The notes under the pieces are model-generated. The model was not told where the DNA came from and ran no database searches. It was given only the letters and a program-made list of their open reading frames with translations. Below are positions 62,623-64,000 of a stretch of DNA of 64,000 bases, one piece after another; positions within the stretch are counted from its first letter, which is position 1, and each line of letters opens with the position of its first letter. The stretch is from Desulfuromonas acetoxidans DSM 684. Its GTDB lineage: Bacteria > Desulfobacterota > Desulfuromonadia > Desulfuromonadales > Desulfuromonadaceae. Location of the stretch: positions 1-64,000 of the forward strand of contig NZ_AAEW02000019.1 in assembly GCF_000167355.1 (NCBI RefSeq), written 5' to 3'. Both the position numbers and the translations under genes were made by a program.

Positions 62623-64000
62623 CACGGCTGTGTCACCTCGCGCATTTGCTCCTGATGAATCAATCGACCGTTTTTACTCTGCTTGAGATAGGGGATCAAT
62701 TGGGCGAACGATAGCGGACTGCTGTAATAAAACCCCTGAATCAGGCGGCAACCGGCGTCTTGTAAAATCTGTTTTTGTTGTTCGTTTTCCACCCCCTCGG
62801 CAACGCAGTGGATGTTAAGGGCGGCGGCCAGATTGAGTACGGCAATGACAATGGGCAAGCCGTTTTTCTCCCCCGACAGGTTGCAGATAAAAGAACGGTC
62901 GATTTTTACCTTTGAAACCGGCAGGGTCTGCAGATAACTCAGCGATGAATAACCGGTGCCGAAGTCGTCAATGGCCACACCGATGCCATGTTCGGCCAGA
63001 CTGGTGAGCAGGTTGGCACCGCGATCCATATTTTTCATGATGTTGCTTTCTGTGATCTCGATTTCCAAATGGTTGCTTTCCAGCCCGTGGAGGGAAACGC
63101 TTTCGAGAACATTTTTGGCAAAACTGGGGCGTTCAAACTGTTGAATGGAGACATTGACGGCAATTTTTAATCCTGTGAGCGAGCGTTCCTCAAGCAGACG
63201 GGCATCACGGCAGGCCCGGTCAACAGCCCATTGTCCCAGCTCACAAATCAAACTACTCTGCTCGGCAACCGGAATAAACAAGGATGGATTGAGCAGCCCT
63301 TGTTGTGGATGATTCCAACGGATCAGAGCTTCAAGGCCGACCACCCGTTGGGCGACGGGATCCACTTGTGGCTGGTAGTAGAGTTCGAACTGGTCCTGTT
63401 GCAGGCCCTGACGAATGGCGGTTTCCATTTCAAGAGCCGAAACCTGCTGATGTTGGTACTGGGGTTGGTAAAGAAGACAGCCGTGACGACCATTTTGCTT
63501 AACCTGGCACTTGGCGAGTTCCGCGCAACGGATCAGTTCTTCTCTGGTGGTGCCGTCTTCGGGGAACGTGGCAATGCCAATGCTGAATGTCAGTCTCAGA
63601 TCCTGCTCCTGATAGCTCATGGGGACCGAACAGCTTTGATTGATTTTTTCAGCAATCGTAATGGCGTCCTGAGAGGTTTTGATGTTGGGCAACAGCAGCA
63701 AAAATTCATCGCTGCCGATGCGGGCCAGGGTGTCTTCTTCGCGCAGGTTGGTGCTCAGACGCTGGGTAATCCGTTGGAGGATCTTATCGCCAGCCAGGTG
63801 TCCCAGACTGTCGTTGATCATTCTGAAGCGATCAATGTCAAGAAACAGCACCGCCAGGTTATGGCTGTTGCGGCGTGCCTGGGCCAGAGCCATGTGCAGG
63901 CGGTCATGGAACAGGGTGCGGTTGGGCAGATCCGTGAGGTGATCGTGGTATTGGTGATAGTGTTGCAACGCTTCGGAGCGCTTACGTTCGGTAATGTCAC
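62622..64000 (-). CDS. PAS-GGDEF-EAL phosphodiesterase-type protein (N-terminus beyond right edge)
   Basis: Reading from the right edge: the end of a PAS/PAC segment (DITERKRSEALQHYH), a GGDEF domain with a changed active-site loop (ARIGSDEFLLLL; first Gly kept, second replaced by Ser), and a complete EAL domain (ELYYQPQVDPV, GLEALIRW, EITESNIM, DDFGTGYSSL, KIDRSFI). The cyclase is thus probably inactive, while the EAL motifs for c-di-GMP hydrolysis are intact. The frame is open to base 64000, so the start lies outside. It is translationally coupled to the peptidase gene. Confidence 0.9.
   Translation of the reverse strand, partial: DITERKRSEALQHYHQYHDHLTDLPNRTLFHDRLHMALAQARRNSHNLAVLFLDIDRFRMINDSLGHLAGDKILQRITQRLSTNLREEDTLARIGSDEFLLLLPNIKTSQDAITIAEKINQSCSVPMSYQEQDLRLTFSIGIATFPEDGTTREELIRCAELAKCQVKQNGRHGCLLYQPQYQHQQVSALEMETAIRQGLQQDQFELYYQPQVDPVAQRVVGLEALIRWNHPQQGLLNPSLFIPVAEQSSLICELGQWAVDRACRDARLLEERSLTGLKIAVNVSIQQFERPSFAKNVLESVSLHGLESNHLEIEITESNIMKNMDRGANLLTSLAEHGIGVAIDDFGTGYSSLSYLQTLPVSKVKIDRSFICNLSGEKNGLPIVIAVLNLAAALNIHCVAEGVENEQQKQILQDAGCRLIQGFYYSSPLSFAQLIPYLKQSKNGRLIHQEQMREVTQP

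Noticed and set aside
1-64000. tRNA or rRNA genes
   Set aside because: No tRNA T-loop/acceptor pattern or rRNA segment was recognised by eye; a tRNAscan run would be decisive.

Overview
The window looks like a chromosomal segment of a strictly anaerobic, respiring deltaproteobacterium of the Desulfuromonas/Pelobacter/Geobacter type. The indicators are a tungsten-type aldehyde:ferredoxin oxidoreductase with its own MoaD/ThiF pair, class-I hybrid cluster protein, oxygen-sensitive class III ribonucleotide reductase, a Dcu fumarate/succinate antiporter with a DcuSR-type two-component system, a sigma-54 AcoR-type regulator in front of aldehyde/alcohol dehydrogenase genes, and many c-di-GMP and chemotaxis proteins. 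This is inferred from gene content only; there is no rRNA or marker gene.

Layout. 1-2.3 kb: RimK / retropepsin-like protease / aspartoacylase-like operon (minus strand; rimK runs off the left edge). 2.8-8.2 kb: AcoR-like activator, a near-consensus sigma-54 promoter, aldehyde dehydrogenase, a DUF1858-like small protein and an iron alcohol dehydrogenase frameshifted in a T-run. 8.3-13.2 kb: two arrays of a modular intergenic repeat flanking a YnfM/YnfL-like MFS-LysR pair. 13.3-21.2 kb: zinc-finger-less DksA paralogue, a hairpin-rich element, YajD-type HNH protein, PAS-PP2C phosphatase, CHASE-GGDEF cyclase, a lipoamide-dehydrogenase-like flavoprotein and a DcuS/DcuR-like pair, followed by a third repeat array and dcuB. 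23.5-31 kb: two orphan small genes, the AOR-MoaD-ThiF operon behind a candidate Moco/Tuco riboswitch, and a FecCD-type metal ABC transporter. 31-35 kb: LprI-like, Coa1-like and RDD membrane proteins, a fourth repeat array with an expanded hexanucleotide tract, and a lipase-like protein. 35.4-38.8 kb: an AT-rich two-gene island, AAA ATPase plus subtilase, matching the IetAS anti-phage system. 38.9-48 kb: a chemoreceptor, then two cobalamin-riboswitch units: the class III RNR operon and metE. 48-64 kb: Pit phosphate transporter, Hcp, two paralogous mini membrane proteins with a pseudo-receiver, an SSS symporter with a cytosine-deaminase-like hydrolase, an exported acetolactate decarboxylase overlapping a large cell-envelope subtilase, an NlpC/P60 lipoprotein and an EAL protein cut by the right edge.

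Two observations stand out. First, nrdD is split: the main ORF stops just after its zinc motif, an inverted copy of the repeat element follows, and the essential glycyl-radical loop is encoded by a separate 52-residue ORF with its own strong ribosome binding site, overlapping nrdG. Second, the repeat family itself (five arrays, about 4.6 kb in total) is built from ordered hairpin modules whose stems show paired substitutions between copies, and it has no transposase gene; it may be a non-autonomous mobile or RNA-forming element.

Metabolic logic: the dehydrogenases and AOR suggest alcohol/aldehyde oxidation, Dcu supports fumarate respiration, and the two B12 riboswitches place B12-independent RNR and methionine synthase under vitamin B12 repression. 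All functional statements rest on sequence reading alone; no database search was run.
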